Source of the DNA: Nocardioides lacusdianchii
GTDB taxonomy: Bacteria; Actinomycetota; Actinomycetes; Propionibacteriales; Nocardioidaceae
Length of the DNA stretch: 64,000 bases
Reading direction: 5' to 3'
NCBI RefSeq assembly: GCF_020102855.1
Contig: NZ_JADHZD010000001.1
Coordinates: 310,001-374,000 of the forward strand
Below the pieces are notes generated by a model, which saw only the letters and a program-made list of their open reading frames with translations, made no database searches and had not been told where the DNA came from. Below are positions 29,293 to 37,905 of the stretch, piece by piece. Numbering within the stretch: the first letter of the stretch is position 1; each line of letters opens with the position of its first letter. The position numbers and the translations under genes are program-made.

Positions 29293-30156
29293 TCACCGGC
29301 CCAGGCCGACCTCCGTGCCCACCGCCCCGAGCTTGTCGGGGTTGCGCACGAGGAACAGCCGCGTCACGACGCCGTCCTCGACGACCATCGTGCCGACCCC
29401 GTCGCGCTGACCGTCGACCACGAACCGGACCGCCGGCGACCCGTTGAGCCACACCGGCTCGAGCTCGAGGGCGTCGGGGGTGACGCCGGCGAGGAAGCGC
29501 AGCACCTTGTCGCGCCCGCGGATCGGGTTGAGGGCCGCCTGCACCTTGCCGCCCCCGTCGGTCATCAGCACCACGTCGGGCGCCAGCACGTCCATCAGCC
29601 CTTGGAGGTCGCCGGTCTCGGTGGCCGCGCGGAACCGCTCGATGACCGCGTCGCGCTCAGCGGTGCTCACCGAGGACCGCGGGCGACGCTCGGCCACGTG
29701 GGCACGCGCGCGGCTGGCGACCTGCCGCACGGCCGGCTCGGACTTGCCGACCGCCTCGGCGATCTCGGCGTACGGCACGTCGAAGACCTCGCGCAGCACG
29801 AACACCGCCCGCTCCGTGGGCGGCAGGGTCTCCAGCACCAGCAGCATCGCTGTCGAGACGCTGTCGGCGAGCTCGACGTCCTGCGCCACGTCGGGCGAGG
29901 TCAGCACCGGCTCGGGCAGCCAGGTGCCGACGTAGTCCTCGCGACGCCGCGCGAGGGTGCGCAGGCGGTTGAGCGCGAGCCGCGTGGTCGTCCGCACCAG
30001 GTAGGCGCGCGGGTCGCGCACCTGCTCGACGTCGACGTCGACCCAGCGCAGCCACACCTCCTGGACCACGTCCTCGGCGTCGGCGGCCGAGCCGAGCATC
30101 TCGTAGGCGACGGTGAAGAGCAGGTTGCGGTGGGCCAGGAGGTGCTCGGTGCTCAT
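29293..30156 (-). CDS. ECF41-type RNA polymerase sigma factor
   Basis: The 287-residue sigma factor has region 2 (YEMLGSAADAEDVVQEVWLRW), region 4 (AVFVLREVFDVPYAEIAEAVGKSEPAVRQVASRAR) and a SnoaL/NTF2-like C-terminal extension. It carries all three ECF41 signatures: WLPEP in the linker near residue 77, DGGGK near residue 199 and NPDKL near the end. In ECF41 factors the C-terminal domain is fused and replaces a separate anti-sigma factor, tuning activity. It is coupled by ATGA to a carboxymuconolactone-decarboxylase-like gene, the classical ECF41 partner. The inducing signal is unknown. Confidence 0.93.
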   Translation of the reverse strand: MSTEHLLAHRNLLFTVAYEMLGSAADAEDVVQEVWLRWVDVDVEQVRDPRAYLVRTTTRLALNRLRTLARRREDYVGTWLPEPVLTSPDVAQDVELADSVSTAMLLVLETLPPTERAVFVLREVFDVPYAEIAEAVGKSEPAVRQVASRARAHVAERRPRSSVSTAERDAVIERFRAATETGDLQGLMDVLAPDVVLMTDGGGKVQAALNPIRGRDKVLRFLAGVTPDALELEPVWLNGSPAVRFVVDGQRDGVGTMVVEDGVVTRLFLVRNPDKLGAVGTEVGLGR

Positions 30157-30740
30157 CGGCTGGCCGGCTCCTCTCCCGCCACGGCCAGCGGGAGCGCGCA
30201 CACGTCGCTGTAGCCCTGGCTGGCCAGGCCCATCGCCGAGTTGAAGCGCGAGCGCTCGTTCTCCACCGCCACCATCATGGTCAGCTCGACGACCGCGGCG
30301 TGACCGAGCTGGCGGTCCAGGCTCGCCACCATCTCGTCGGTGACCTCCGGCGGCGTCACGGTCATCGCCTCGGCGTACGCCATCACCTCGCGCTCGAGGT
30401 CGGAGAAGACGTCCGCGTCGCGCCACCGCGGCACCTCGCGCACCTTGGCCTCGTCGAGGCCCCGGGTGTGGGCCAGGAAGTAGCCGAAGTCCAGGCACCA
30501 CGAGCAGCCGATCACGCCCGCGCTCGCCATCTCGGCGTACGCCTTGAGATGGGGGTCGAGCGCCGACCAGCGCGCGACCTTCTGCTCGAAGCCGAAGACC
30601 GCTCGCATCACCGGCCTGTGGTGCCACAGGACGCGGGCGTTGTCGGGCACCTCGCCCCACATCCGTCGCGCGACGCGGGTCATGAGCGCTCCGTAGGCGC
30701 CGTCGAGGCGGGCCGGGGGGATCCGGAACTGGCTGGGCAT
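30153..30740 (-). CDS. Carboxymuconolactone decarboxylase / AhpD-like protein
   Basis: The 195-residue protein has the AhpD-like core with a CxxC pair in SAGVIGCSWCLDFGYF (near residue 80) and a nearby acidic/His region (ALGH type: LDRQLGHAAVVEL). CxxC proteins of this family usually act as peroxidase partners or thiol-disulfide enzymes, not true decarboxylases. It precedes and overlaps the ECF41 sigma gene, so it is almost certainly a member and probable target of that regulon. No signal peptide is seen. A GGAG ribosome site precedes the ATG. Confidence 0.88.
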   Translation of the reverse strand: MPSQFRIPPARLDGAYGALMTRVARRMWGEVPDNARVLWHHRPVMRAVFGFEQKVARWSALDPHLKAYAEMASAGVIGCSWCLDFGYFLAHTRGLDEAKVREVPRWRDADVFSDLEREVMAYAEAMTVTPPEVTDEMVASLDRQLGHAAVVELTMMVAVENERSRFNSAMGLASQGYSDVCALPLAVAGEEPASR

Positions 30741-30791
30741 GTCATCTCCTGGGGTGGGCCGGACGGGGACGACATCAAGACACCGGCCGGC

Positions 30792-31367
30792 TCAGATCCG
30801 TGACAGGAAGGCGTGGACCGTGCGCGCCACCTCGAGGTGGATCTCCGCCGTCCGCACCGCATCAGGGGTGCCCATGCCGTGGTCGGCATCGGGGACCTCG
30901 AGCACCGCGCAGCCGTTGTCGGCGAGCTCGCGCGCGATCGCCGCGTCCCAGAGCTCGTCGGCCAGCCCACCGACCAGCAGCTGCCGACCGGGGTTGGCGG
31001 CGACAGCCTCGGCCACGGCCGGGTCGACGAGCAGCGGGGTGAACCAGACCGCGTCGAGACCGCGCTCGGCGGCGTACGACGCGGCGCGGGTGCCCAGCGA
31101 CTTGCCGACCACCACGACGTGGTCGGCGTCCTCTGCCGCGAGCGCCGCCTCGACGTGTCGGCGCACCCACGGCTCGGGCTCCTCGTCGCCGCGGGAGGTG
31201 GAGTCCCACCACAGCTGCTGGACGGTGAACCCGTGCTGCAGCAGCGCGATCCGGGCGAAGTCGAGGAGCGGCGCGGAGGGTGGGTAGGCCCGACCGGGCG
31301 CGACGAGCGCGAGTCCGCGGCTCGTGCCGGCGGGCTCCCACCGGGTGGGAAGTCCTCCGAAGGTCAT
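30792..31367 (-). CDS. Small alpha/beta hydrolase
   Basis: The 191-residue protein has a nucleophile elbow GKSLG (VVVVGKSLGTRAA, near residue 90), an acidic residue in the LLVGGLADELWD loop and a C-terminal DADHGMG His, the full Ser-Asp-His layout. It lacks a signal peptide and a lid. Substrate cannot be inferred. The ATG at 31367 lies 6 bases after CATGAT (31379-31374), so a leaderless start is plausible; that -10 overlaps the stop of the methyltransferase gene upstream. Confidence 0.78.
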   Translation of the reverse strand: MTFGGLPTRWEPAGTSRGLALVAPGRAYPPSAPLLDFARIALLQHGFTVQQLWWDSTSRGDEEPEPWVRRHVEAALAAEDADHVVVVGKSLGTRAASYAAERGLDAVWFTPLLVDPAVAEAVAANPGRQLLVGGLADELWDAAIARELADNGCAVLEVPDADHGMGTPDAVRTAEIHLEVARTVHAFLSRI

Positions 31368-31374
31368 GTCCCGA

Positions 31375-32040
31375 TCATGCCGCGCGGACGGCGCGGAAGT
31401 AGCCCAGCGCACCGTGGAGCGCGAGCTCGACCTCGTCGCAGCCGGCCTCGCGCAGCCAGCGGCGCGCCTCGGTCGAGGTGCACATCGGCCCCAGGACTCC
31501 GGCACGGGTGCCGGCCACGCGCAGCGGCACCCAGCGCGGACCGGTGTCGGTGAAGAGCGAGCTGCCCGTCAGTGCCGCGCCCGGCGCCAGCACGCGCACC
31601 ATCTCCTCGATCGCGCGTCGCGGGTCGGGGAAGCAGTGCAGCCCGGTGAAGGACACGACGAGGTCGAAGGTGGCGTCCTCGAACGGCAGGTCCCCGACGT
31701 CGGCCAGAGTCGGGGTGACCTGGTCGGCCACGCCGAGCCGCCTCGCGGTGGCGCTCGCCCGGGCGAGCATGGTGGTGGAGATGTCGGCGGCGACGACCTC
31801 GATCCCCTGGCCGGGGCGTACGCCGCGCAGCGCGACGCCGGACCCGGTCGGCACGTCGAGGACCCGGGAGCCCGCGGGCAGCGTGCCGATCTCGGCGGCG
31901 GCGTCGTGGAGCAGCGCGAGGTCGCTGCCCATCCCGGCGCGCCAGGCGGCGCGACCGAGCGGACCGGAGTCGACGAGCCGGGGGTAGACGTAGGACCACA
32001 GCGGGTCCTCGCTCCAGCCGCCGAGACCCGGGATCCTCAC
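31375..32040 (-). CDS. SAM-dependent class I methyltransferase
   Basis: The 221-residue protein has the SAM-binding motif I as VLDVPTGSGVALRG (near residue 62), motif II acidic residue in VVAADIS, and a Methyltransf_11-type FDLVVSFTGLHCFPDP region. The GTG at 32040 begins 1 base after the TGA of the acyl-CoA oxidase gene, so the two are translationally coupled; this start also matches the usual distance to motif I. The methyl acceptor is unknown; small-molecule or quinone-like substrates are typical. Confidence 0.85.
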   Translation of the reverse strand: MRIPGLGGWSEDPLWSYVYPRLVDSGPLGRAAWRAGMGSDLALLHDAAAEIGTLPAGSRVLDVPTGSGVALRGVRPGQGIEVVAADISTTMLARASATARRLGVADQVTPTLADVGDLPFEDATFDLVVSFTGLHCFPDPRRAIEEMVRVLAPGAALTGSSLFTDTGPRWVPLRVAGTRAGVLGPMCTSTEARRWLREAGCDEVELALHGALGYFRAVRAA

Positions 32041-32041
32041 C

Positions 32042-34114
32042 TCACTCGCCCCAGGCGAGCAGCTCCGGGCTGCGGAGCATCTCCTCGGGCACCCCGAACG
32101 CGTCGACCAGGTCGACGGCGAGCGGGCGGACCTTGCGGCACAGCGCGTTGACCTCGCGGCTGATCGCCTTGGAGCGGGTGCTGGACAACCGGCCGTGCTC
32201 CATGAACCAGGCCCGGTCGGCCTCGATCGTGGTCAGCGCGTGCAGGTCGCACAGCAGGTTGAGCGCCACCTTGAGGTCGCCGTCGGGCAACGCCGCCGTC
32301 TTCGCGATGAAGGCCTCCAGCACCAGGCGCTCGGTGTGGGCGCGCGCCGCGGCGATGACGTGGTCCTGCACCCGGGAGAAGACCGCACCGGGGTTCATCC
32401 CCTGGTCGATGCCGCGCTTGAGGCGGCGGGCGACGCCGCCGATCATGTGCTCCTCGCGGAAGCGCAGCATGGCCAGCTGGTAGTTGGGGTCGAGCAGCCC
32501 GGCCTCCTGGTCCCACGTGTCGCCGCCTGGCAGGAGGTCACGCACCGACTGGACCAGCTTGTGCACCGCGGTGCGCTCGACGACGGTCTCCACGGCCAGC
32601 CCGGCCACGAAACGGGCCATGCCGAGCTGGTCCATGTCCTCGAACTCGCCGGCGTAGTCGGTCAGCAGCCCCTTGGCCACGAGCTGCAGCAGGACGTGGT
32701 TGTCACCCTCGAAGCTGGTGAAGACGTCGGTGTCGGCCTTGAGCGCGGCGAAGCGGTTCTCGCTGAGGTAGCCGGCGCCGCCGCACGCCTCGCGGCACTC
32801 CTGGATCGTGCGGGTGGCGTGCCAGGTGCCGAGCGCCTTGGTGCCGGCCGCGCGCGACTCCAGCATCCGGCGCCCGTGCTCGTCGCTGTCCTCGTCGCCT
32901 CCGCCGGGGCCGGAGAACACCTCGTGCAGCTGCCCGGCGACGACCTCCTGCGCGAAGTGGAGGGCGTACGTCCGCGCGATGAGCGGCAGCAGGCGGCGCT
33001 GGTGCATGCCGTAGTCGAGGAGCACCTGCTCCTCGTCGGGCGAGACCGCCTCGAACTGCCGGCGTCGCACGGCGTAGCGGGTGGCGATCGTCAGCGCGAC
33101 CTTGGCGGCGTTGATGCCCGCGCCGCCGACGCACACGCGACCCTGCACGAGGGTGCCGAGCATGGTGAAGAAGCGCTTGTTGGGGTTGTCGATCGGCGAG
33201 AGGTAGCGGCCCTCGGGCGTGACCTCGGCGAACTGGTTGAGCAGCGCGGTGCGCGGGACGCGGACGCCGTCGAACCAGAGCCGGCCGTTGTCGACGCCGT
33301 TGAGGCCCATCTTGGGGCCGCAGTCCTCGATCCGTACGCCGTCCAGGACCCGTCCGTCGTCGCGGATCGGGACGACGAAGGCGTGCACGCCGTGGCGCTC
33401 GACCTCCTCCCCCCGGCCGACCTCGAGCTGCGCGAAGACGACCGCGAGCTCGGCGTGGGCGGCAGCGTTGCCGATGTAGTCCTTGCGGCTCGCGTCGTCG
33501 GGGGTCGTGATGACGAACTCCTGTGCCTCGACGTCGTACGTCGCGACGGTGCCGAGCGCCTGCACGTTGGAGCCGTGGCCGGTCTCGGTCATCGCGAAGC
33601 AGCCCATCGTGCGACCGGTGACGAGGTCGGCGAGGTGGGCGTCGTGGTGGGTCTTCGTGCCGAGCTGGAGGATCGCGCCGCCGAAGAGGCCGAACTGCAC
33701 GCCGACCTTCACCAGCACCGACAGGTCGCCGTAGGCAAGGGTCTCGAACGCGGCGATCGAGGCGCCGATGTCGCCGCCACCGCCGTACTCCTCGGGGAAG
33801 CCCATGCCGGTCTGGCCCGTCCCGGCCATCATCACCACGACGTCCTTGACGCGTTCGCGGAACTCCGCGGTGCTCATCTGCTCCTCGTCGAGGAGGACCT
33901 GCGCGTGCTCGGCGAGGTTGGCACGCACCAGGTCGCGGACCTCGCGGTAGCGGCCGTCGAGCAGGACGCGCAGCGCGTCGACGTCGACGTCCGGCTGGCG
34001 GTAGCCGCGGTCGTCGGCGTGGACGGCGTCGTCCTCGACCCGCTCCGGGGTGGCTGTCTCGGGCAGCGGCGTGGGCATCTCGTCCGCGATCGGCGGGACC
34101 TGGTCGGTGGCCAT
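32042..34114 (-). CDS. Acyl-CoA dehydrogenase/oxidase family protein (ACOX-like)
   Basis: The 690-residue flavoprotein has the acyl-CoA dehydrogenase/oxidase signature GCFAMTETGHGSNVQALGT near residue 170, FAD-contact GAGINAAKVALTIATRYAVRRRQF near 350, and CGGAGYLSENRFAALKADTDVFTSFEGDNHVLLQ near 450. The length is that of acyl-CoA oxidases (about 650-700) rather than dehydrogenases (about 380), and the extra C-terminal domain (from about 500) is present. It oxidises acyl-CoA to 2-enoyl-CoA, probably with O2 as acceptor. TACTTT 7 bases before the ATG predicts a leaderless start. It is divergent from a sulfotransferase gene. Confidence 0.9.
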   Translation of the reverse strand: MATDQVPPIADEMPTPLPETATPERVEDDAVHADDRGYRQPDVDVDALRVLLDGRYREVRDLVRANLAEHAQVLLDEEQMSTAEFRERVKDVVVMMAGTGQTGMGFPEEYGGGGDIGASIAAFETLAYGDLSVLVKVGVQFGLFGGAILQLGTKTHHDAHLADLVTGRTMGCFAMTETGHGSNVQALGTVATYDVEAQEFVITTPDDASRKDYIGNAAAHAELAVVFAQLEVGRGEEVERHGVHAFVVPIRDDGRVLDGVRIEDCGPKMGLNGVDNGRLWFDGVRVPRTALLNQFAEVTPEGRYLSPIDNPNKRFFTMLGTLVQGRVCVGGAGINAAKVALTIATRYAVRRRQFEAVSPDEEQVLLDYGMHQRRLLPLIARTYALHFAQEVVAGQLHEVFSGPGGGDEDSDEHGRRMLESRAAGTKALGTWHATRTIQECREACGGAGYLSENRFAALKADTDVFTSFEGDNHVLLQLVAKGLLTDYAGEFEDMDQLGMARFVAGLAVETVVERTAVHKLVQSVRDLLPGGDTWDQEAGLLDPNYQLAMLRFREEHMIGGVARRLKRGIDQGMNPGAVFSRVQDHVIAAARAHTERLVLEAFIAKTAALPDGDLKVALNLLCDLHALTTIEADRAWFMEHGRLSSTRSKAISREVNALCRKVRPLAVDLVDAFGVPEEMLRSPELLAWGE

Positions 34115-34121
34115 ACCGCCC

Positions 34122-34143
34122 AAAGTAGTCCGGACGGTAGGTT
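34122..34143. promoter_or_regulatory. Divergent -10 elements in a 36-base gap
   Basis: Minus strand TACTTT (34127-34122) is 7 bases before the oxidase ATG (34114); plus strand TAGGTT (34138-34143) is 7 bases before the sulfotransferase ATG (34151). The two promoters must compete, since each runs back through the other's start. Confidence 0.5.
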
Positions 34144-34150
34144 CACCGCG

Positions 34151-35026
34151 ATGAACGTGTCCGATGCCACCCCTCCGGGCGACCCGCTGGGCGTGATGGC
34201 CTACAACTTCGCCGTCGTCGGCGTGCAGAAGGGCGGCACGTCGACGCTGGCGGTGACGCTCAACCAGCACCCGCTCGTGTGCCAGGCGCCCGACAAGGAG
34301 CGGCACTACTTCGACGACGAGACCGTGGACTGGTCGTCGCCGGACTACGCCACCGACTACACCGCCCCCCGCCGCGCGCGGGTGCACCGCCTGCTCGGCG
34401 ACGCCAGCCCGACCTACCTCTACTGGCCGCACGCGCTGGAGCGGATGCGTGCCTACAACCCCGACATGCCGCTGGTCGCGGTGTTCCGCGACCCCCTGGA
34501 GCGGCTGTTCTCCCACTGGGTGATGCTGCGCTCGCGCAACCTCGCGTGGCCCGACTGGCCCGACTTCCTCACCGAGTGGCCGCACACCTCCCTGCCCGAC
34601 GCGGTGCCCGACGACGTACGCACGATGCGGTGGCGGCACATGACCGGCCTGGCGCGCGGCTTCTACGGCGAGCAGCTGCAGCGCGGCTTCGAGCTGTTCG
34701 GGCGCCAGCAGTGGCTGCTCCTGGAGCTGCGCTCGATGCTCGGCGACTTCGAGGCCACCGTCGACCGCACGACCGACTTCCTCGACCTGCCGCGCTTCGA
34801 GCAGGTGCCGCCGCTGAAGAACTGGCACGCCGGTGCCGGGCAGGTGCCGGGCACCGCCCCGACCGCCGACGACCTGGCCCGGCTGGCCGAGGTCTACGCC
34901 AAGGACCTCGCGCTCTTCGAGGAGCTGTCCGGCATCGACACCTCGGCGTGGCCGACGCGGCACGTCCTGGACGGCGACCTCGACCCCGGCGAGCTGGCCG
35001 CCAGGTTCGCTCGCAAGGTCACGTAG
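34151..35026 (+). CDS. Sulfotransferase family protein
   Basis: The 291-residue protein has the PAPS-binding 5'-PSB motif VVGVQKGGTSTLAVTLNQHP near residue 22 and the 3'-phosphate motif VAVFRDPLERLFSHWVML near residue 115. These match the heparan-sulfate-type Sulfotransfer_1 group. HYFDDE following the first motif is a usual catalytic region. It lacks a signal or anchor. The acceptor is unknown. It differs in sequence from the sulfotransferase at 10.6 kb. It is transcribed divergently from the acyl-CoA oxidase gene; a leaderless start at 34151 is predicted. Confidence 0.87.
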   Translation: MNVSDATPPGDPLGVMAYNFAVVGVQKGGTSTLAVTLNQHPLVCQAPDKERHYFDDETVDWSSPDYATDYTAPRRARVHRLLGDASPTYLYWPHALERMRAYNPDMPLVAVFRDPLERLFSHWVMLRSRNLAWPDWPDFLTEWPHTSLPDAVPDDVRTMRWRHMTGLARGFYGEQLQRGFELFGRQQWLLLELRSMLGDFEATVDRTTDFLDLPRFEQVPPLKNWHAGAGQVPGTAPTADDLARLAEVYAKDLALFEELSGIDTSAWPTRHVLDGDLDPGELAARFARKVT

Positions 35027-35048
35027 GTCGCGCGCCCCTCCCCACGAC

Positions 35049-36518
35049 CTAGGGGCGCGCGAAGAAGGTGGGCGCCCGCCAGTAGTACATCGACTCCTGG
35101 CTGACGTCGCGTCCCGTGCGGGGCGCGTGGATGATCTGCCCGTCGCCGATGTAGAGGGCGACGTGGTAGATCGAGCTCGGGCTGCTCGAGGAGCCCCAGA
35201 AGACGAGGTCTCCGGGCGCGAGCTGGGCGGCGGTGATCCGGGTCGACTGGGTGTACTGCGCCACGGAGTAGTGCGGCAGCGAGACACCCCCGGCGGCCCA
35301 CGCGGCAGAGGTGAGGCCGGAGCAGTCCCAGGCGTCCGGCCCGGCGGCGCCGTAGCGGTAGGGCTCGCCGATCTGGGCCCGTGCGAAGGCGATCGCGGCG
35401 TCCGCGCCGCTACTGGGCGTCGGGGGCGTGGGGGTCGGCGTCGGGGTCGGGGTGGGCGTCGAAGTCGGGGTGGGGGTCGGCGTCGGCGTCAGTGTGGGCG
35501 TCGAAGTCGGGGTGGGCGTCGGGGTGGGGGTCGGGGTGGGCGTCGGGGTGGGCGTCGGGGTGGGCGTCGGCGTCGGGGTCGGCGTCGAAGTCGGTGTGGG
35601 CGTCGAAGTCGGGGTGGGCGTCGGGGTCGGCGTCGGGGTCGACTTCGGCTCCTGCTCGGCCTCCTCCTGCGCCTGCTCCTCGGCCTGCGCGTCCGCCTCC
35701 GCCTGGGCCTGGGCGGCCGCCGCCGCGGCCTCGGCCGCTGCCTCCTCGAGCGCGCTCTGGCGCTTCTCGGCCAGGCGCACGCTGATCCCCTGGAGCTCGG
35801 CGAGCTCGGCGATCAGGTCGGCCTGGGTGGCCGCGATCGCCTCCGCCTGCGCCCCGGCATCTGACTGTGCGGCCTCGGCGGCGTCGCGGGCCGCCTCGGC
35901 CTCCCGCTCGGCGGTCGCAGCCCGCTCGGCGGCCTCGGTGGCCGTCGTGGCCGTCACCTCGGCGACGGCGGAGGCGGCGACGAAGGCGTCGTACTGGCTG
36001 TCGAGGGCGTCGGAGGTGTTGCCCATGGTCACCGTGCGGTCGAGGAGCGACTCGATGCCGTCGGCCTCCACGACTGCGGAGAGCCCCTCCACCTGCGAGG
36101 CCTCCTCGTAGGACCGCACCACCGTGTCGGCGTACAGCTCACGCTGTGCCTCGACGTCGGCGCGCGCCGAGGTGGCGGCGGCCTCGGCCTGGCGGGCGTC
36201 CTCGCGGGCCTGCTCGGCGCGCCAGCGGGCACCGTTGAAGGCTTCCGCAGCCTGGGCTGCGGTGTCGCCGGCCGACTCGAGGGCGATGCCGGCGCGGATC
36301 AGGTCGGCCTGGACGGCTGCGACGTCGCGGCCCTTGTCGACCGCGTCCTGCTCGGCGCGGGTGACGTCCGCCTCGCTCGGCACCTCGCGGCCGTCGTGGT
36401 CGTCGGCGAAGGCGACACCGTGGCCGCCAGAGATGGCGAGCCCGGCGACCAGCACGCACGCGGTGGCCCAGCGCGACGTCGTACGACGTCGGGCGGGCGT
36501 GAGCGGTGCGTCCGGCAC
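35049..36518 (-). CDS. NlpC/P60 family cell-wall endopeptidase with Thr-Pro linker
   Basis: The 489-residue secreted protein has a signal peptide (basic start, hydrophobic residues about 17-37), a long Ala/Glu/Gln-rich coiled-coil region (about 50-285), a Thr-Pro repeat linker (about 290-366) and a C-terminal NlpC/P60 domain. The catalytic Cys is in [12 protein letters not shown] near residue 398 and the His in [10 protein letters not shown] near 450. This is the RipA/RipC-like layout for cutting peptidoglycan stem peptides during division, with the coiled coil likely controlling access. GTG at 36518 has GAGGAG upstream. It is followed by a 319-base gap with operator-like repeats. Confidence 0.92.
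   Translation of the reverse strand: MPDAPLTPARRRTTSRWATACVLVAGLAISGGHGVAFADDHDGREVPSEADVTRAEQDAVDKGRDVAAVQADLIRAGIALESAGDTAAQAAEAFNGARWRAEQAREDARQAEAAATSARADVEAQRELYADTVVRSYEEASQVEGLSAVVEADGIESLLDRTVTMGNTSDALDSQYDAFVAASAVAEVTATTATEAAERAATAEREAEAARDAAEAAQSDAGAQAEAIAATQADLIAELAELQGISVRLAEKRQSALEEAAAEAAAAAAQAQAEADAQAEEQAQEEAEQEPKSTPTPTPTPTPTSTPTPTSTPTPTPTPTPTPTPTPTPTPTPTPTPTSTPTLTPTPTPTPTSTPTPTPTPTPTPPTPSSGADAAIAFARAQIGEPYRYGAAGPDAWDCSGLTSAAWAAGGVSLPHYSVAQYTQSTRITAAQLAPGDLVFWGSSSSPSSIYHVALYIGDGQIIHAPRTGRDVSQESMYYWRAPTFFARP
35416..35650. repeat. Microsatellite-like tract encoding the Thr-Pro linker
   Basis: The tract is built from near-identical GGGGTSGGCGTC-type hexamer units (GTCGGG/GTGGGC), read on the minus strand as Thr-Pro dipeptides with occasional Ser. 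Such tracts change length by slippage and may be misassembled. Confidence 0.85.
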
Positions 36519-36652
36519 GGGGGCTCCTCGGGGGTATGGGGCCCATGCGACTTCCCCTTCGCACGGGCAACTCGAGGCACGCTAGTGAACTTTCGTCACA
36601 CTGGGAACACTTTGCTCAACTTCTTCACTTTGTTGCGGCGTGTCGCCTTGAC

Positions 36653-36693
36653 GAATGACAGCCTTGTCATTCCGAACTACACGTTTGTCATTC
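36653..36693. promoter_or_regulatory. Operator-like GAATGACA repeat cluster upstream of the NlpC/P60 gene
   Basis: GAATGACA (36653-36660), GCCT, TGTCATTC (36665-36672) form a perfect palindrome, and a third TGTCATTC (36686-36693) follows 21 bases from the second, two helical turns. The cluster is about 130 bases upstream of the NlpC/P60 start. The regulator is unknown. Confidence 0.55.
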
Positions 36694-36750
36694 GAGCAGG
36701 CTGCCGCCAACCTGTGGTCGGAGGAGGTTGTCACCCCGAACTGGAGCCTC

Positions 36751-36800
36751 CACCCCGAAACTTCGGGGGTGAACCTCGGGTTTCCCCGGGTACCCGGGGA
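36751..36800 (-). terminator. Tandem hairpins after the PAP2 gene
   Basis: Reading from the PAP2 stop, an 18-base perfect palindrome TCCCCGGGTACCCGGGGA (36800-36783) is followed by a CACCC..GGGTG stem (36771-36751, CCCCGAA arms). No U-tract follows, as is usual in high-GC actinobacteria, so termination is a probable but unproved role. Confidence 0.55.
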
Positions 36801-36837
36801 TCGCGACGGCGCCGGGAGCCCGCAGCGAGTACGCCGC

Positions 36838-37884
36838 TCAGTCGGCGTCGACGGGGACCTGACGGGTCGTGGAGGTCGGGTGGGACGCCAACCCGTGCCG
36901 GTCGAACTTCTGACCACTGGCCAGCCCACCGATCCAGAAGGCGAAGAGCGCGATCACGACGCCGGCGAGGTCGTCGGCGATGTAGTGCCAGCCGAAGTAA
37001 AGGGTGGCCACGACGGTGATGGCGAAGTTGGCCCAGAAGACGATGTGGAGGATCCGGTTGCGCAGCGTGTACTGCACCATCAGCGCGACGAGCAGCGTGA
37101 TCGCGACGTGCAGGGACGCGAAGCCCGCGACCGACTGGACGGAGCCCTCCAGCCCGTCGCGCAGTACGCCCTTGCGGCCGTAGAACAGCGCTTCCATCAG
37201 CGCCGTCGAGCCGGTGTCGGGCAGGTCGGTGTAGAGGTAGCTGTACTGGAAGCCGGGGCCGAGCGTCGGCAGCGCGTAGTAGGACGCGGTGCCGAGGGCC
37301 CACGCCACGCACTGCGAGGTGGCGAACCAGTAGCCGAAGGTGATGTTGCGCGACCACACCAGCCAGGCCGCGAGCGCCAGCGGCACGAGCGGCAGGAACC
37401 ACAGGTAGATCGTGGAGAGGAAGTGCGCGGAGATCCCGGTGCCGAAGATGGTGTGCAGGATCGTGGCCGGCTCATTGCCGAACATCAGCGCGCGGTCGAT
37501 GAGGTGCAGCTCGCGGTCGTACTTGTCCTCGCCCATGATGAAGGGCAGGAAGGACTTGAGGTTCCGGTAGCAGACGTAGGTGATGTAGAAGGACACGAGC
37601 CCGAGCACGACGAGGATGATCCGCTCACGGTCCCAGTGGGTCCGGATCCGCTCGCGCACGATGTCGGGCATCAGCGCCGGCTTCATCCGCGAGAACCACA
37701 GCGTCCGCGGAAGCAGGTCGAGCAGGAAGGCACCGAGGACGAGGAGCGGCAGCCGCAGCCACGACGGCCCGAGGAAGCCCTCGGGGTCCACCAGCGGCCG
37801 GTCGAGTGCGATCGAGGCCGCCAGCGCGAGCGCGCCCATGAGGGCAGCGACTCCCACGAGCAGGGCATAGGCCGGTCTGTACAC
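36838..37884 (-). CDS. PAP2-family integral membrane protein (phosphatase / phospholipid headgroup transferase type)
   Basis: The 348-residue protein has about seven or eight hydrophobic helices. The PAP2 catalytic motifs are GFASLHVAITLLVALM (His and upstream Ser, near residue 245) and GWHYIADDLAGVVIA (His-x3-Asp, near residue 300). The conserved YALPTLGPGFQY is reminiscent of the inositol-phosphorylceramide-synthase-like (AUR1) subgroup, so a lipid headgroup transferase is possible. The GTG at 37884 sits 7 bases behind TACACT (37897-37892), predicting a leaderless start. Tandem hairpins follow the stop. Confidence 0.85.
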   Translation of the reverse strand: MYRPAYALLVGVAALMGALALAASIALDRPLVDPEGFLGPSWLRLPLLVLGAFLLDLLPRTLWFSRMKPALMPDIVRERIRTHWDRERIILVVLGLVSFYITYVCYRNLKSFLPFIMGEDKYDRELHLIDRALMFGNEPATILHTIFGTGISAHFLSTIYLWFLPLVPLALAAWLVWSRNITFGYWFATSQCVAWALGTASYYALPTLGPGFQYSYLYTDLPDTGSTALMEALFYGRKGVLRDGLEGSVQSVAGFASLHVAITLLVALMVQYTLRNRILHIVFWANFAITVVATLYFGWHYIADDLAGVVIALFAFWIGGLASGQKFDRHGLASHPTSTTRQVPVDAD

Positions 37885-37905
37885 GGAGGTCAGTGTAGGG
37901 ACGGG

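Larger units (their letters stand above)
36519..36837. other. 319-base intergenic region upstream of the NlpC/P60 gene
   Basis: No gene is seen. From the NlpC side it holds the ribosome site, an AT-richer block (36585-36660) where TAGCGT near 36590 could be the -10, the GAATGACA repeat cluster, and two stable hairpins near the PAP2 stop. No c-di-AMP riboswitch core was recognised. Confidence 0.6.

Noticed and set aside
30741..30791. ECF41 target promoter upstream of the AhpD-like gene
   Set aside because: TGTC and CGTC occur, but the spacing is about 10 rather than 16 bases, so it does not match the known consensus.
32195..35026. 943-codon frame apparently fused to the sulfotransferase
   Set aside because: Only the last 291 codons (from 34151) show sulfotransferase motifs; the preceding part is antisense to the acyl-CoA oxidase gene.
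35416..35650. CRISPR-like or tandem-array interpretation of the repeat tract
   Set aside because: There are no unique spacers; the units keep the reading frame and encode Thr-Pro dipeptides.
36519..36837. c-di-AMP (ydaO-type) riboswitch expected before an actinobacterial NlpC/P60 gene
   Set aside because: The conserved core elements were not recognisable on the minus strand; only hairpins and the TGTCATTC repeats were seen.
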